Assembly: GCF_029893345.1 (NCBI RefSeq)
Contig: NZ_JARXVE010000010.1
Coordinates: forward strand, 164,527 to 228,526
Direction of reading: 5' to 3'
Source of the DNA: Mycolicibacterium frederiksbergense
GTDB taxonomy: Bacteria > Actinomycetota > Actinomycetes > Mycobacteriales > Mycobacteriaceae
Length of the DNA: 64,000 bases
The notes under the pieces: model-generated
What the model saw: the letters and a program-made list of their open reading frames with translations, nothing else
Databases searched by the model: none
What the model was told of the DNA's origin: nothing
Made by a program: the position numbers and the translations under genes
Part shown: piece after piece, positions 32,551 through 41,942 of the stretch
How the letters are laid out: each line of letters opens with the position of its first letter
How positions within the stretch are numbered: position 1 is the first letter of the stretch

Positions 32551-33669
32551 GTGTTGCGCGCGGCGCTTCGGTTGGGGACCAGGTCCGCCTCACTGCTGGC
32601 CGGGGGCTGGCTGCTGCGCGCACTGAACGGCACCTATGCCTCGGTGGGGGCCGGTACCCGCGATATCCGCCCGGTGGCGCAGCGGTCCCCGCAGTACGCC
32701 GACGGTGTCTTCACCAACCTGGAGCCGGCCTCGCTCGGAATCAGCATGAGCGGCGAAGAGTGGCGCATGCTGATCGCCGAGATGTTCGGTCCGCGCGCCG
32801 CCAGCCAGCCGCCCGGGCCGATCCCGCTGGCCGAGCCCGGCGTCGAGAAGACCGATGCGCAGGCGGCGGCGTGCGCGGTGTCCTGGTACGGCCACTCCAC
32901 CGCGTTGATCGAGATCGACGGCTACCGGGTGCTCACCGACCCGATCTGGAGCCGGCGGTGTTCGCCGTCACAGGTCGTCGGCCCGCAGCGGTTGCATGAG
33001 CCGCCGCTGGCGTTGGAGGCGCTGCCGGCCGTCGATGCCGTGGTGATCAGCCACGACCACTACGACCATCTCGACATCGACTCCGTGCTGGGGCTGGCCC
33101 GCACCCAGCGGGCGCCGTTCGTGGTGCCCCTGGGAATCGGTGCGCATCTGCGCAAATGGCAGATACCCGAGGACCGGATCATCGAGCTGGACTGGAACGA
33201 AAGCCACCGGATCGGCGAGCTGAACCTGGTGTGCACCCCGGCCCGGCACTTCTCCGGACGGATGTTCCAGCGCAACACCACGCTGTGGGCCTCGTGGGCG
33301 GTTGTCGGTCCGCAGCATCGGGCGTTTTTCGGCGGGGACACCGGCTACACCAAGAGCTTCGCCGACATCGGTTCCGACCATGGACCTTTCGACCTGACCC
33401 TGCTTCCGGTCGGGGCGTATCACCCGAGTTGGCCGGACATCCACATGAATCCCGAGGACGCGGTGCGCGCCCATCTGGATGTCACCGATTCCGGGTTGCT
33501 GGTGCCGATTCACTGGGCGACGTTCCGGCTGGCGCCCCATCCCTGGGCCGAGCCGGTGCGCCGGCTGCTGACCGCGGCCGATCCGGCCGGGGTGCAGATC
33601 GCGGTGCCACGCCCCGGGCAGCGGGTGGACCGGGACAGCCCGGTACTCGACCCGTGGTGGGAGTTGTAG
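32551..33669 (+). CDS. metallo-beta-lactamase-fold hydrolase (Rv0906/NAPE-PLD type)
   Basis: This 372-residue protein has the zinc motif SHDHYDHLD (His168, His170, Asp172, His173), later metal ligands in ARHFSGR and GGDTGYTKSF, and SWYGHSTALIEIDGYRVLTD near residue 111. The N-terminal 30 residues are hydrophobic and may anchor it. It belongs to the NAPE-phospholipase D-like group and has the same length as M. tuberculosis Rv0906. The GTG start lies 1 bp after the echA6 stop, so the two are co-translated. Confidence 0.87.
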   Translation: MLRAALRLGTRSASLLAGGWLLRALNGTYASVGAGTRDIRPVAQRSPQYADGVFTNLEPASLGISMSGEEWRMLIAEMFGPRAASQPPGPIPLAEPGVEKTDAQAAACAVSWYGHSTALIEIDGYRVLTDPIWSRRCSPSQVVGPQRLHEPPLALEALPAVDAVVISHDHYDHLDIDSVLGLARTQRAPFVVPLGIGAHLRKWQIPEDRIIELDWNESHRIGELNLVCTPARHFSGRMFQRNTTLWASWAVVGPQHRAFFGGDTGYTKSFADIGSDHGPFDLTLLPVGAYHPSWPDIHMNPEDAVRAHLDVTDSGLLVPIHWATFRLAPHPWAEPVRRLLTAADPAGVQIAVPRPGQRVDRDSPVLDPWWEL

Positions 33670-33716
33670 CGGCTTTGCATCGAGCAACGGCAGGTTTGCG
33701 GGCATACTCGCGACCT

Positions 33717-35276
33717 GTGTACACCTTCCGCACACTGGCCTGCATTACCGCGCTCGGCCTGGCATTGACGGGCTGCTCGGGATCCGCGCCGGACCCGCAA
33801 CCCATCTCCGATGCGCCGCCGCCGCTGGTGCCCGCCATGCCGCTGCCGCACGACGCCGTCGACAAGGCGGTGGCACGACTCGACGGCATCGCCGAGGAAC
33901 TGATGACCGCCTCCGGGATCCCCGGCATGGCGGTGGCCGTCGTTCACGGTGGAAAGACGGTGTATGCCAAGGGTTTCGGCGTGCGTGATGTGGGCGGGCA
34001 GGACCGGGTGGGCGCCGACACGGTGTTCCAGCTGGCCTCGGTGTCAAAGTCGTTGGCGGCCACCGTGGTGGCTCATCAGGTGGGTGCGGGCGCGGTCGGC
34101 TGGGATACCCCGCTGGCGTCCAAGCTGAACGGGTTCGCGCTGTCGGACCCCGACGTCAGCCGGATGGTCACGGTGGGGGATATGCTCGCGCACCGCTCGG
34201 GCCTTCCCGATCACGCCGGGGACAAGCTGGAGGACCTCGGTTATGACCGGCGCTATGTGCTCGAGCACCTGCGCCAGTTGCCGCTGGATCCGTTCCGGGT
34301 TTCCTACGCCTACACCAACTTCGGGTTCACCGCCGCGGCCGAGGCGGTGGCGGCCGGTGCCGGAACCAGCTGGGAACAGCTGAGCGCCGACGTGCTGTAC
34401 CGGCCGCTCGGGATGGGTTCGACGAGTTCGCTGTTCGCCGACTACGCCGCACGGCCGGACCGGGCGCTGGCCCACATCCGCATCGACGGCCGGTACGAGC
34501 CGAAGTATGTGCGCGACGCCGATGCCCAGTCGCCGGCCGGCGGGGCGAGTTCCTCGGTCAACGACATGGCCCGCTGGCTGGCCATGGTGCTGGCGAACGG
34601 CAGTTACGACGGACGTCAGGTCGTCGACCCCAAGGCGCTGCTACCCGCGCTGACCCCGCAGGTGGTGTCGGCCCGGGCCACCGAACCGGCGATGCGTTCG
34701 GGTTTCTACGGCTACGGTTTCAACGTCGGCTCCACCTCCGCGGCCCGCATGCAACTCAGCCATTCCGGGGCCTTCGAGATCGGCGCGGCCAGCAACTTCG
34801 TCATCATCCCGTCGGCCGATGTGGCGATCATCGCCCTCACCAACGCCACCCCGTCGGGTGTTCCGGAAACCCTGACCGCGGAATTCGCCGATCTGGTGCA
34901 GTTCGGCGAGATCCGCCAGGACTGGCGCAAGTCCTACGCCGATGCGTTCGCCTCGATGGACGCGCCCGAAGGGGAGTTGGTGGGTAACCAGCCGCCGTCG
35001 AATCCGGCTGCGGCCAAACCGCTTTCGTCCTACGCCGGGGTGTACCGCAACGACTACTGGGGCCCGGCCACCGTCACCGAACGCGTCGGCAAGCTGACTC
35101 TGGCGCTCGGTCCGAAGTTGGTGGTGCCACTGCAGCATTGGGACGGTGACGTGTTCACCTTCACCCTGCTCACCGAGAACGCCCCGCCGGGCAGCATCTC
35201 CAAGGCGACGTTTGCCGGTGACAAACTGACGCTCGAGTACTACGACGATGACGGGATGGGGAAGTTCACCCTATGA
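33717..35276 (+). CDS. beta-lactamase-family (serine hydrolase) lipoprotein, Rv0907 type
   Basis: This 519-residue protein starts at GTG 33717 with a lipoprotein signal ending LALTGC (Cys20), so it should be anchored outside the cell. The serine hydrolase motifs are SVSK (Ser108-Lys111), YTN (199-201) and HSG near residue 358. This is the class C beta-lactamase/esterase fold, and its natural substrate is unknown. Position and size match Rv0907. Its stop overlaps the ctpE start by ATGA. Confidence 0.87.
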   Translation: MYTFRTLACITALGLALTGCSGSAPDPQPISDAPPPLVPAMPLPHDAVDKAVARLDGIAEELMTASGIPGMAVAVVHGGKTVYAKGFGVRDVGGQDRVGADTVFQLASVSKSLAATVVAHQVGAGAVGWDTPLASKLNGFALSDPDVSRMVTVGDMLAHRSGLPDHAGDKLEDLGYDRRYVLEHLRQLPLDPFRVSYAYTNFGFTAAAEAVAAGAGTSWEQLSADVLYRPLGMGSTSSLFADYAARPDRALAHIRIDGRYEPKYVRDADAQSPAGGASSSVNDMARWLAMVLANGSYDGRQVVDPKALLPALTPQVVSARATEPAMRSGFYGYGFNVGSTSAARMQLSHSGAFEIGAASNFVIIPSADVAIIALTNATPSGVPETLTAEFADLVQFGEIRQDWRKSYADAFASMDAPEGELVGNQPPSNPAAAKPLSSYAGVYRNDYWGPATVTERVGKLTLALGPKLVVPLQHWDGDVFTFTLLTENAPPGSISKATFAGDKLTLEYYDDDGMGKFTL

Positions 35277-37660
35277 CAACGATCAATGCCATCGGTCTGA
35301 CCGATGCCGAGGTCGCCCAGCGGGTTGCCGAGGGTAAGAGCAATGACGTTCCGACGCGTGCCGCCCGCAGTATCTCCGAGATCGTCCGGGGCAATGTGTT
35401 CACCCGGATCAACGCGATTCTGGGTGTGCTGTTTCTGATCGTGCTGTCCACCGGGTCGTTGATCAACGGTGCGTTCGGCCTGCTGATCATCGCCAACAGC
35501 GCCATCGGCATCATTCAGGAGATCCGGGCCAAGCAGACCCTGGACAAGCTGGCCATCGTCGGGCAGGCGAAGCCCACCGTGCGCCGGCTCACTTCTTCCG
35601 GACCGGCAGCCATGCTGGTGCTGCCCAGCGAGGTGGTGCTCGACGACATCATCGAGCTGGGGCCGGGCGACCAGATCGTGGTGGACGGCGAGATCCTGGA
35701 GCAGTCCAACCTCGAGGTCGACGAGTCGCTGCTGACCGGTGAGGCCGATCCGATCGCCAAGGAACTCGGCGATGCGGTGATGTCGGGCAGCTTCGTGGTG
35801 GCCGGTGCCGGCGCCTACCGGGCCACCAAGGTGGGACACGAGGCCTACGCGGCCAAGCTCGCCGAGGAGGCGTCCAAGTTCACCCTGGTGAAATCCGAAC
35901 TGCGCAATGGCATCAACAAGATCCTGCAGTTCATCACCTATCTGCTGGTGCCGGCCGGCCTGCTGACCATCTACACCCAGCTGTTCACCACCCACGCCGA
36001 TTGGCAGGACGCGGTGCTGCGCATGGTCGGCGCCCTGGTGCCGATGGTGCCCGAGGGTTTGGTGCTGATGACCTCGATCGCGTTCGCGGTCGGCGTGGTT
36101 CGGCTGGGCCGGCGTCAGTGCCTGGTCAATGAGTTGCCCGCGATCGAGGGCCTGGCCCGCGTCGACGTGGTGTGTGCGGACAAGACCGGAACGCTGACCG
36201 AAAACGGTATGCGGCTCGGTGAGGTGCGCCGGCTCAACGAGGCCGACGTCGACCACGTGCTGGCCCAGCTGGCCGGTGACGACGCCCGGCCCAATGCCAG
36301 CATCGCCGCCATCGCCGAGGCCTACCCCGATTCGCCGGGCTGGCAGGCCACCGCGACGGCCCCGTTCAAATCCGCGACCAAATGGAGCGGCTCCTCCTAT
36401 GGCGAGCACGGCAACTGGGTGATCGGGGCCCCCGATGTGCTGCTGGAACCCGGGTCGCCGGTGGCCGAGCAGGCCGAGCAGATCGGTGCCCGAGGCCTGC
36501 GGGTGTTGCTGCTGGCCTCGTCGGACCGAAGTGTCGACGCTGCCGACGCGCCGGGGCGGATCACCCCGGTGGCACTGGTGGTGCTGGAACAGAAGGTCCG
36601 TCCCGACGCCCGGGAGACCCTGGAATACTTTGCCGACCAACATGTCTCGGTCAAGGTGATCTCGGGCGACAATGCGGTGTCGGTGGGTGCGGTGGCCGGC
36701 ACGCTGGGCCTGCACGGTGAGACGATGGACGCCCGCCAACTGCCCGAGCAGCCCGAGCTGCTGGCCGACACGCTGGAGGAGTGCACCACCTTCGGGCGGG
36801 TGCGTCCGGATCAGAAGCGGGCCATGGTGCATGCCCTGCAGTCGCGTGGGCACACCGTGGCGATGACCGGGGACGGCGTCAACGATGTGCTGGCACTCAA
36901 GGACGCCGACATCGGTGTCGCGATGGGGTCGGGCAGCTCGGCCTCGCGTGCGGTGGCTCAGATCGTGCTGCTGGACAACAAGTTCGCCACGCTGCCCTAC
37001 GTCGTCGGTGAGGGCCGGCGGGTGATCGGCAACATCGAGCGGGTGTCGAATCTGTTTCTCACCAAGACCGTGTACTCGGTGCTGCTGGCCGCCTTGGTAG
37101 GGCTCGCCGGGTTGTCCGCTGAATGGTTCGGCACCGCTCCGCTGCTGTTCCCGTTCCAGCCGATCCACGTCACCATCGCGGCCTGGTTCACCATCGGCAT
37201 CCCGGCGTTCATCCTGTCGCTGGCCCCCAACAACGAGCGGGCGCACACCGGTTTCGTGCGCCGGGTGATGACCGCGGCGCTGCCCTCGGGCCTGGTGGTC
37301 GGCACCGCCACCTTCGTCTCCTACCTGGTGGCCTATCGGGGTGGGGAGGCCATGCTGGTGGAGCCGACCCAGGCCTCGACGGCGGCGCTGATCACGTTGC
37401 TGGTGTCTTCGCTGTGGGTGCTGTCCGTGGTGGCCCGGCCCTACGAGTGGTGGCGGGTGGCGCTGGTGGCGGTGTCGGCGCTGGCCTACGTGCTGATCTT
37501 CTCGTTGCCCCTGACTCGGCGCCTGTTCATGCTGGATCCCTCCAACCTGGAGGTCACCGCGACGGCGCTGGGCATCGGCCTGGTCGGGGCGGCGCTGATC
37601 GAGGTGGCGTGGTGGGTGCAGGGCAGGGTGCTGGGGGAGAAGCGGCGGTTGTGGAGATAG
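35273..37660 (+). CDS. ctpE: P-type cation ATPase CtpE
   Basis: This 795-residue P-type ATPase has LLTGEADP (actuator domain), the phosphorylated Asp303 in DKTGTLTENG, MTGDGVNDVLALKDADIGVAMG (hinge) and about ten membrane helices, including PEGL in helix 4. Length, motifs and neighbours match M. tuberculosis CtpE (Rv0908), reported to import calcium and affect the cell surface. It is translationally coupled to the lipoprotein gene. Confidence 0.92.
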   Translation: MTTINAIGLTDAEVAQRVAEGKSNDVPTRAARSISEIVRGNVFTRINAILGVLFLIVLSTGSLINGAFGLLIIANSAIGIIQEIRAKQTLDKLAIVGQAKPTVRRLTSSGPAAMLVLPSEVVLDDIIELGPGDQIVVDGEILEQSNLEVDESLLTGEADPIAKELGDAVMSGSFVVAGAGAYRATKVGHEAYAAKLAEEASKFTLVKSELRNGINKILQFITYLLVPAGLLTIYTQLFTTHADWQDAVLRMVGALVPMVPEGLVLMTSIAFAVGVVRLGRRQCLVNELPAIEGLARVDVVCADKTGTLTENGMRLGEVRRLNEADVDHVLAQLAGDDARPNASIAAIAEAYPDSPGWQATATAPFKSATKWSGSSYGEHGNWVIGAPDVLLEPGSPVAEQAEQIGARGLRVLLLASSDRSVDAADAPGRITPVALVVLEQKVRPDARETLEYFADQHVSVKVISGDNAVSVGAVAGTLGLHGETMDARQLPEQPELLADTLEECTTFGRVRPDQKRAMVHALQSRGHTVAMTGDGVNDVLALKDADIGVAMGSGSSASRAVAQIVLLDNKFATLPYVVGEGRRVIGNIERVSNLFLTKTVYSVLLAALVGLAGLSAEWFGTAPLLFPFQPIHVTIAAWFTIGIPAFILSLAPNNERAHTGFVRRVMTAALPSGLVVGTATFVSYLVAYRGGEAMLVEPTQASTAALITLLVSSLWVLSVVARPYEWWRVALVAVSALAYVLIFSLPLTRRLFMLDPSNLEVTATALGIGLVGAALIEVAWWVQGRVLGEKRRLWR

Positions 37661-37731
37661 CTGCAACAGTGGAAACTGCAACCGGAACGCGTCTCGCGTT
37701 CCCGGTGCGGACGAGAAGATAGGGTGGCCTG

Positions 37732-37911
37732 ATGAGTTTCCTGGACAAGGCTAAGGATCTGTTGGCGCAGAATGCCGACAAGGTTGATGCTGTCATCGAC
37801 AAGGCCGGCGACATGATCGACGAAAAGACCGAGGGCAAGTTCGCCGGCGTCGTCGACAAGGCGCAGGATGCGGCCAAGGATGCCATCCGCAAGGACGAGC
37901 CCCAGCAATAA
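37732..37911 (+). CDS. Rv0909-type small antitoxin
   Basis: This 59-residue protein, MSFLDKAKDLLAQNADKVDA onward, ending AIRKDEPQQ, is charged and helical and matches M. tuberculosis Rv0909 in length, sequence and place. It begins 71 bp after ctpE and ends 3 bp before the Rv0910 homologue. In M. tuberculosis the pair was reported as a toxin-antitoxin module in which this is the antitoxin. Confidence 0.85.
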   Translation: MSFLDKAKDLLAQNADKVDAVIDKAGDMIDEKTEGKFAGVVDKAQDAAKDAIRKDEPQQ

Positions 37912-37914
37912 CTT

Positions 37915-38364
37915 ATGGCCAAACTTTCTGTCTCCGTTGATGTTCCGTTGCCGCCGGATAAGGCGTGGGAGTACGCCTCGGATCTGTCCCGCTACGACGA
38001 ATGGCTGAGCATTCACCGGGCCTGGCGATCGAAGTTGCCCGAAACCCTGGAGAAGGGCACGGTCATCGACTCGATCGTCGAGGTGAAGGGCATGTTGAAC
38101 CGGGTCAATTGGACCCTGGTCAACTACAAGCCACCGCAATCGTTGACCCTCAACGGCAATGGCCGCGGCGGGGTGAAGGTCAAGCTGATCGGGAAGATTT
38201 TGCCGGCCCAGGTAGACGGCGGAGAGGGCGCTAGTGTGTCCTTCGATGTGCACCTCGGCGGGCCTGCCCTGTTCGGCCCGATCGGCATGGTGGTCGCCGC
38301 CGCGCTCAAGGGCGACATCCAGCAGTCGCTGGACAAGTTCAAATCGCTTTACGCAGCCTCGTAA
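37915..38364 (+). CDS. Rv0910-type SRPBCC-fold protein (reported toxin)
   Basis: This 149-residue protein begins MAKLSVSVDVPLPPDKAWEY and has the START/SRPBCC fold pattern, including VKGMLNRVNWTL and FDVHLGGPALFGPIGM. It closely matches Rv0910, described as the toxin of the Rv0909-Rv0910 pair. It is 3 bp after its partner and is followed by a 50-bp palindromic terminator. Other members of the fold bind lipids, so a non-toxin role remains possible. Confidence 0.85.
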   Translation: MAKLSVSVDVPLPPDKAWEYASDLSRYDEWLSIHRAWRSKLPETLEKGTVIDSIVEVKGMLNRVNWTLVNYKPPQSLTLNGNGRGGVKVKLIGKILPAQVDGGEGASVSFDVHLGGPALFGPIGMVVAAALKGDIQQSLDKFKSLYAAS

Positions 38365-38378
38365 GTTTCTTGGCCGAA

Positions 38379-38428
38379 CAGACGTGAAAGCACCCTGAAA
38401 CGCGCGTTTCAGGGTGCTTTCACGTCTG
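38379..38428. terminator. 50-bp perfect palindrome, convergent terminator
   Basis: CAGACGTGAAAGCACCCTG followed by AAACGC is mirrored exactly in 38404-38428 with no loop, and pairing resumes outside after one mismatch. It lies between the converging Rv0910-type and frdD genes. Its outer arms (GAACAGACG/CGTCTGCTCG) resemble those of the hairpin at 60875. Confidence 0.8.
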
Positions 38429-38442
38429 CTCGCGGTGGAAAA

Positions 38443-38802
38443 TCACAGGGTCAGCAGGATCCACAGCGCCACCAGCGACGCCACAGTCGCTGCGCCGTAA
38501 CAACACACGGCGATGACGCGGTCGAACCGGCCCAGCCGCAATCCGTGCTCGATGGTGAACCGGAACCGGTGTGCCGCGTGGAACAGGCCCAGCACGAAGA
38601 CCCCGGCCAACACGATCCTGGTCACCGGATGCCGCACCACGGCCTGCAGGTGTGACGGATCGGGTGCATCGAGCACGCCCATCGGGAACAGCACACCGAA
38701 CAGCAACACCAGGATCGGCAAGATCAGTGCGGCCGCCATGCCGCCGGCGGAGAACAGCAGCCAGAAGTAGGGTTCGGGTGTTCGTCGGGTGGGCGAGCTC
38801 AT
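38443..38802 (-). CDS. frdD: fumarate reductase membrane anchor FrdD
   Basis: This 119-residue protein has three hydrophobic helices and begins MSSPTRRTPEPYFWLLFSAG, close to the E. coli FrdD start pattern (EP-FW-LF-AGG), with HAAHRFRF in helix 2. Together with FrdC it anchors the catalytic subunits and provides the quinone site. The ATG at 38802 overlaps the frdC stop by ATGA; a longer frame upstream lies inside frdC. Confidence 0.88.
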   Translation of the reverse strand: MSSPTRRTPEPYFWLLFSAGGMAAALILPILVLLFGVLFPMGVLDAPDPSHLQAVVRHPVTRIVLAGVFVLGLFHAAHRFRFTIEHGLRLGRFDRVIAVCCYGAATVASLVALWILLTL

Positions 38803-39185
38803 ATCAGCACCACCCACGCGATGATCGCCGACACCGCCAGCCATGCCGCGTAGTGACCGGCCAGCACCGCGGTCGACGGGACGCGGCGGCCCATCACGTG
38901 CAGCACCATGGCGCGCGGTGCCAAACCGAACCAGGTGATGGAGTGCAGCAGCAGAAACGCCAGCGCGATGATGTTCAGCACCACGATCAACGGGCTGGCG
39001 CTGGAGTCCAGGAAGCGTTGATAGTCACCGTCGCTGATCGCCAGCACTGCGGCCAGCAGATACAGCACCGACCATGCGACGGCGACACAACTGAGCTCGC
39101 GCAGCATGAAGAACAGATAGGACCGGCGTTTCGCCCACCAGAATCTGGGCAGCGGCTGGCTGTAGGCGCGGGCCGGCGTGGTCAT
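38799..39185 (-). CDS. frdC: fumarate reductase membrane anchor FrdC
   Basis: This 128-residue protein has three membrane helices; FWWAKRRSYLFFMLRE and LLHSITWFGLAPRAM match FrdC. It is coupled by ATGA overlaps to frdB upstream and frdD downstream. The four-subunit form (FrdABCD) is the one also found as Rv1552-Rv1555 in M. tuberculosis. Confidence 0.9.
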   Translation of the reverse strand: MTTPARAYSQPLPRFWWAKRRSYLFFMLRELSCVAVAWSVLYLLAAVLAISDGDYQRFLDSSASPLIVVLNIIALAFLLLHSITWFGLAPRAMVLHVMGRRVPSTAVLAGHYAAWLAVSAIIAWVVLI

Positions 39186-39922
39186 CGCGCACCCCTGGGG
39201 AAGACCAGGTCCTTCACCGAACGGGTTGCCGCGGTGAGCTTATAGCGCTGGATGGCGCCGGCCGGGTCGACGCCTTTCGGGCAGGCCGTCGAGCATTCGC
39301 CGACGTAAGTACATGCCCACGCGCCGTCGGCGGCGGCCAGCACATCGGCACGATCCTCGGCACCGGCGTCGCGGGAATCCAGGTTGTAGCGCTGGCCCAG
39401 GGCGATGGCCGCCGGCCCCAGGAAGGTCGGCTCCAGCGCGTAGACCGGGCACGCTGAATAACACAGCATGCAGTTGATGCACATGCTGAACTGTTTGTAC
39501 TCATCCAATTCGGCTGGGGTCTGGAGGTATTCGCCGTCCGGGGGCGCATCGTCGCGGATGATCCACGGTTTGACGGTGGGCAGCTTGGCCATGAAATCGC
39601 TGATGTCCACGACCAGATCGCGGATGATCGGGAAGTTCCGCATCGGTTCGACCCGGACCGGTCCGGGCAGGTAGTCAACCAGGAAGGTCGCGCAGGACAG
39701 CTTGGGATCGCCGTTGATCGTCATGCCGCAGCTGCCGCAGATGCCCATCCGGCATGACCACCGGAAGCTCAGGGTGCCGTCGAGCTGGTCCTTGATGTAG
39801 TTCAGCCCATCGAGCACCGCCCACTCCCGGGTGAGTGGCACTTCATAGGCCTGCAGTGTCGGCTCGGAATCGGTCTCGGGCCGATATCGGGTCACTTCCA
39901 TGACAATTCGATCCGCGCTCAT
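39182..39922 (-). CDS. frdB: fumarate reductase iron-sulfur subunit FrdB
   Basis: This 246-residue protein has ligands for three Fe-S clusters: Cys57, 62, 65 and 77 (2Fe-2S); Cys148, 151 and 154 with 214 (4Fe-4S); and Cys158, 204 and 210 (3Fe-4S). It carries electrons between the quinone site and FrdA. It starts 3 bp after frdA and overlaps frdC. Confidence 0.93.
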   Translation of the reverse strand: MSADRIVMEVTRYRPETDSEPTLQAYEVPLTREWAVLDGLNYIKDQLDGTLSFRWSCRMGICGSCGMTINGDPKLSCATFLVDYLPGPVRVEPMRNFPIIRDLVVDISDFMAKLPTVKPWIIRDDAPPDGEYLQTPAELDEYKQFSMCINCMLCYSACPVYALEPTFLGPAAIALGQRYNLDSRDAGAEDRADVLAAADGAWACTYVGECSTACPKGVDPAGAIQRYKLTAATRSVKDLVFPRGAR

Positions 39923-39925
39923 CTG

Positions 39926-41665
39926 TCACCTCCCGTACACGCGCTCGCCGGGCGGCCAACGGGTGATCGTGACCGGCAGGTACTCGATGCGGGCCGACCC
40001 GTCGGCCTCGCGATGGATCAGGCTGTGTGCCAGGTATCGGTCGTCGTCGCGTTGGGGGAAGTCGGTGCGTTGGTGTGCGCCCCTGGATTCCTCACGGCGC
40101 AGCGCGGATTCGACGATCGTCTGTGCGATGTCGAGCATCCCGGACAATTCCAGCAGCCCGGTCAATTCGGTGTTGAAGGTGTGGCTGTGATCGTCGATGC
40201 CGGTCCTGGTGAACCGCTCCTGCAACTCACGGATCTTGTCGCTGGCCGCCGACAGGGTGGGCCGGTCGCGGTAGATCCCGGCCGCGGTTTCCAGGGTGGT
40301 CTGCATCTCGGTGCGGATATCGGCGATTCGCTCGCCACCCCGGTTGGGCCGGCCCAGTTCCTGCTGCAGTCGCCGCTCTTCATCGCGGGCCAGGGCGGTG
40401 ACGGCCGACGTGCAAGAGCGGGCGTTGCCGACGTACTGCGCCGCGTCGACGCCGGCCCTGGCGCCGAACACCAGTAGCTCGGGAAGCGAATTGGAGCCGA
40501 GCCGGTTGGCTCCGTTGATGCTCACGCAGGCCGTCTCACCGGCCGCGTACAGTCCGGGAAGCGGTGTGCTGCCGTTGATGTCGGTGTGGACACCGCCCAT
40601 CATGTAGTGCACCACCGGACGTACCGGGACCAGCTCGTGTACCGGGTCGACGTGTTGGTAGTCGCGGCAGAGTTCCCGTACGAATGGCAGCTTGGCGTCG
40701 ATGAGCTTGGCGCCGAGGTGCCGTAGATCGAGATAAACCACAGGGCCGTATGGGGTTTCGACGGTTCTGCCCTTGTCGAGTTCGTGCACGAACGCCTGCG
40801 ACAGCCGGTCTCGTGGGCCGAGTTCCATGCTGCGTAGCTTGGGTTCTGGTGTCGGCGTGCCCAGGTCGTAGTCCTGCAGGTAGCGGTAGCCGTCTTTGTT
40901 CAGCAGCCAGCCGCCCTCGGCGCGGGCCGCCTCGGTGATCAGGATTCCGGTGAACGGCAGCCCGGTCGGGTGGTATTGCACGAACTCCATGTCCTTGAGC
41001 GGCGCGCCCGCGCGGAACGCCAAGGCCATCCCGTCACCGGTCTTGATGTTGGCGTTGGTGGTGAACGGGAACACCCGTCCGCATCCGCCGGTGCAGACGA
41101 TCACCGCGTCGGCCAGGATGGTCTCGATCCGACCGGTGGCCAATTCGATCGCCACCAGCCCGCGTACCACGCCGTCGTCGACGAGCAGTGTGGTGGCGAA
41201 CCATTCGTCGTAGCGGGCAATGTCGGGGTAGGCCAGCACGCGCTGGAACAGCGTGTGCAACAGATGAAATCCGGTCTTGTCCGCGGCGAACCAGGTGCGC
41301 AGCTTCTTCATCCCGCCGAATGCGCGAACGGCGATGTGCCCGTCCGGTTTCCGGCTCCATGGGCAGCCCCAGTGCTCAAGCAGGGTGAGCTCGTGCGGCG
41401 CTTCGGCGACGAATGCCTCGACGGCGTCCTGGTCGCACAGCCAGTCCCCGCCGGAGATGGTGTCGTAGGCGTGTTCGTCGATGCTGTCGTCGGCGCCCGC
41501 GACCGCGGCCGCCCCGCCCTCCGCCGATACGGTGTGGCTGCGCATCGGGTACACCTTCGAGACAATCGCCACCGACAGCTTCGGATTCGTTTCGGCGATG
41601 GCGATCGCTGCGCGCAGACCGGCTCCGCCCCCGCCTATCACCACGATGTTGTGCGAGGCCGTCAT
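39926..41665 (-). CDS. frdA: fumarate reductase flavoprotein subunit FrdA
   Basis: This 579-residue flavoprotein has the FAD-binding GGGGAG (11-16), His44 in MRSHTVSAEGG for covalent FAD attachment, and the active-site region including HYMMGGVHTDINGSTPLPGL. It reduces fumarate to succinate under low oxygen, or runs in reverse. It is followed by frdB, frdC and frdD, and preceded 9 bp earlier by a small Cys/His-rich protein gene. Confidence 0.94.
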   Translation of the reverse strand: MTASHNIVVIGGGGAGLRAAIAIAETNPKLSVAIVSKVYPMRSHTVSAEGGAAAVAGADDSIDEHAYDTISGGDWLCDQDAVEAFVAEAPHELTLLEHWGCPWSRKPDGHIAVRAFGGMKKLRTWFAADKTGFHLLHTLFQRVLAYPDIARYDEWFATTLLVDDGVVRGLVAIELATGRIETILADAVIVCTGGCGRVFPFTTNANIKTGDGMALAFRAGAPLKDMEFVQYHPTGLPFTGILITEAARAEGGWLLNKDGYRYLQDYDLGTPTPEPKLRSMELGPRDRLSQAFVHELDKGRTVETPYGPVVYLDLRHLGAKLIDAKLPFVRELCRDYQHVDPVHELVPVRPVVHYMMGGVHTDINGSTPLPGLYAAGETACVSINGANRLGSNSLPELLVFGARAGVDAAQYVGNARSCTSAVTALARDEERRLQQELGRPNRGGERIADIRTEMQTTLETAAGIYRDRPTLSAASDKIRELQERFTRTGIDDHSHTFNTELTGLLELSGMLDIAQTIVESALRREESRGAHQRTDFPQRDDDRYLAHSLIHREADGSARIEYLPVTITRWPPGERVYGR

Positions 41666-41674
41666 CGGTTGTTC

Positions 41675-41917
41675 TCACACTTCGAATGCCTCATGTTCCC
41701 CGCAGCGCTCGTCCCGCAGCACTTTGCCGTCGTGCCGGATGGTCCGGACGCTGACGCATCCGTCGTGGTAGGTGTGGTGTGTCTCGCGGCAGCCGCAGGC
41801 GAAGGTGAGGTCGTCGAAGCTCAGGCCATCGTCGTCGGTTTCGAGATGACGATCGCCGTCAGTGGTGCGTCCGCAGGGTGCCTTCTGGCTGGGAAAATGC
41901 GTGGTCGTGGCGGTCAT
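41675..41917 (-). CDS. small Cys/His-rich protein leading the frd operon
   Basis: This 80-residue protein begins at ATG 41917, after GAGGAGGCGGG. Possible metal ligands are Cys41, Cys43, His47, His48, His51, Cys54, Cys72 and His75, in the pattern CGCRETHHTYHDGC and RCGEH. I do not recognise a named family; a zinc or iron-sulfur binding protein is plausible. It is the first gene before frdABCD and lies just downstream of a CRP-like site, so it may help assemble or regulate the enzyme. Confidence 0.7.
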   Translation of the reverse strand: MTATTTHFPSQKAPCGRTTDGDRHLETDDDGLSFDDLTFACGCRETHHTYHDGCVSVRTIRHDGKVLRDERCGEHEAFEV

Positions 41918-41942
41918 GGTCCCGCCTCCTCGGGCCGGCATC

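Noticed and set aside
35240..37681. An 813-codon open frame on the reverse strand
   Set aside because: It is antisense to ctpE, whose motifs are unmistakable; the His/Gln/Arg-rich translation is typical of shadow frames in GC-rich DNA.
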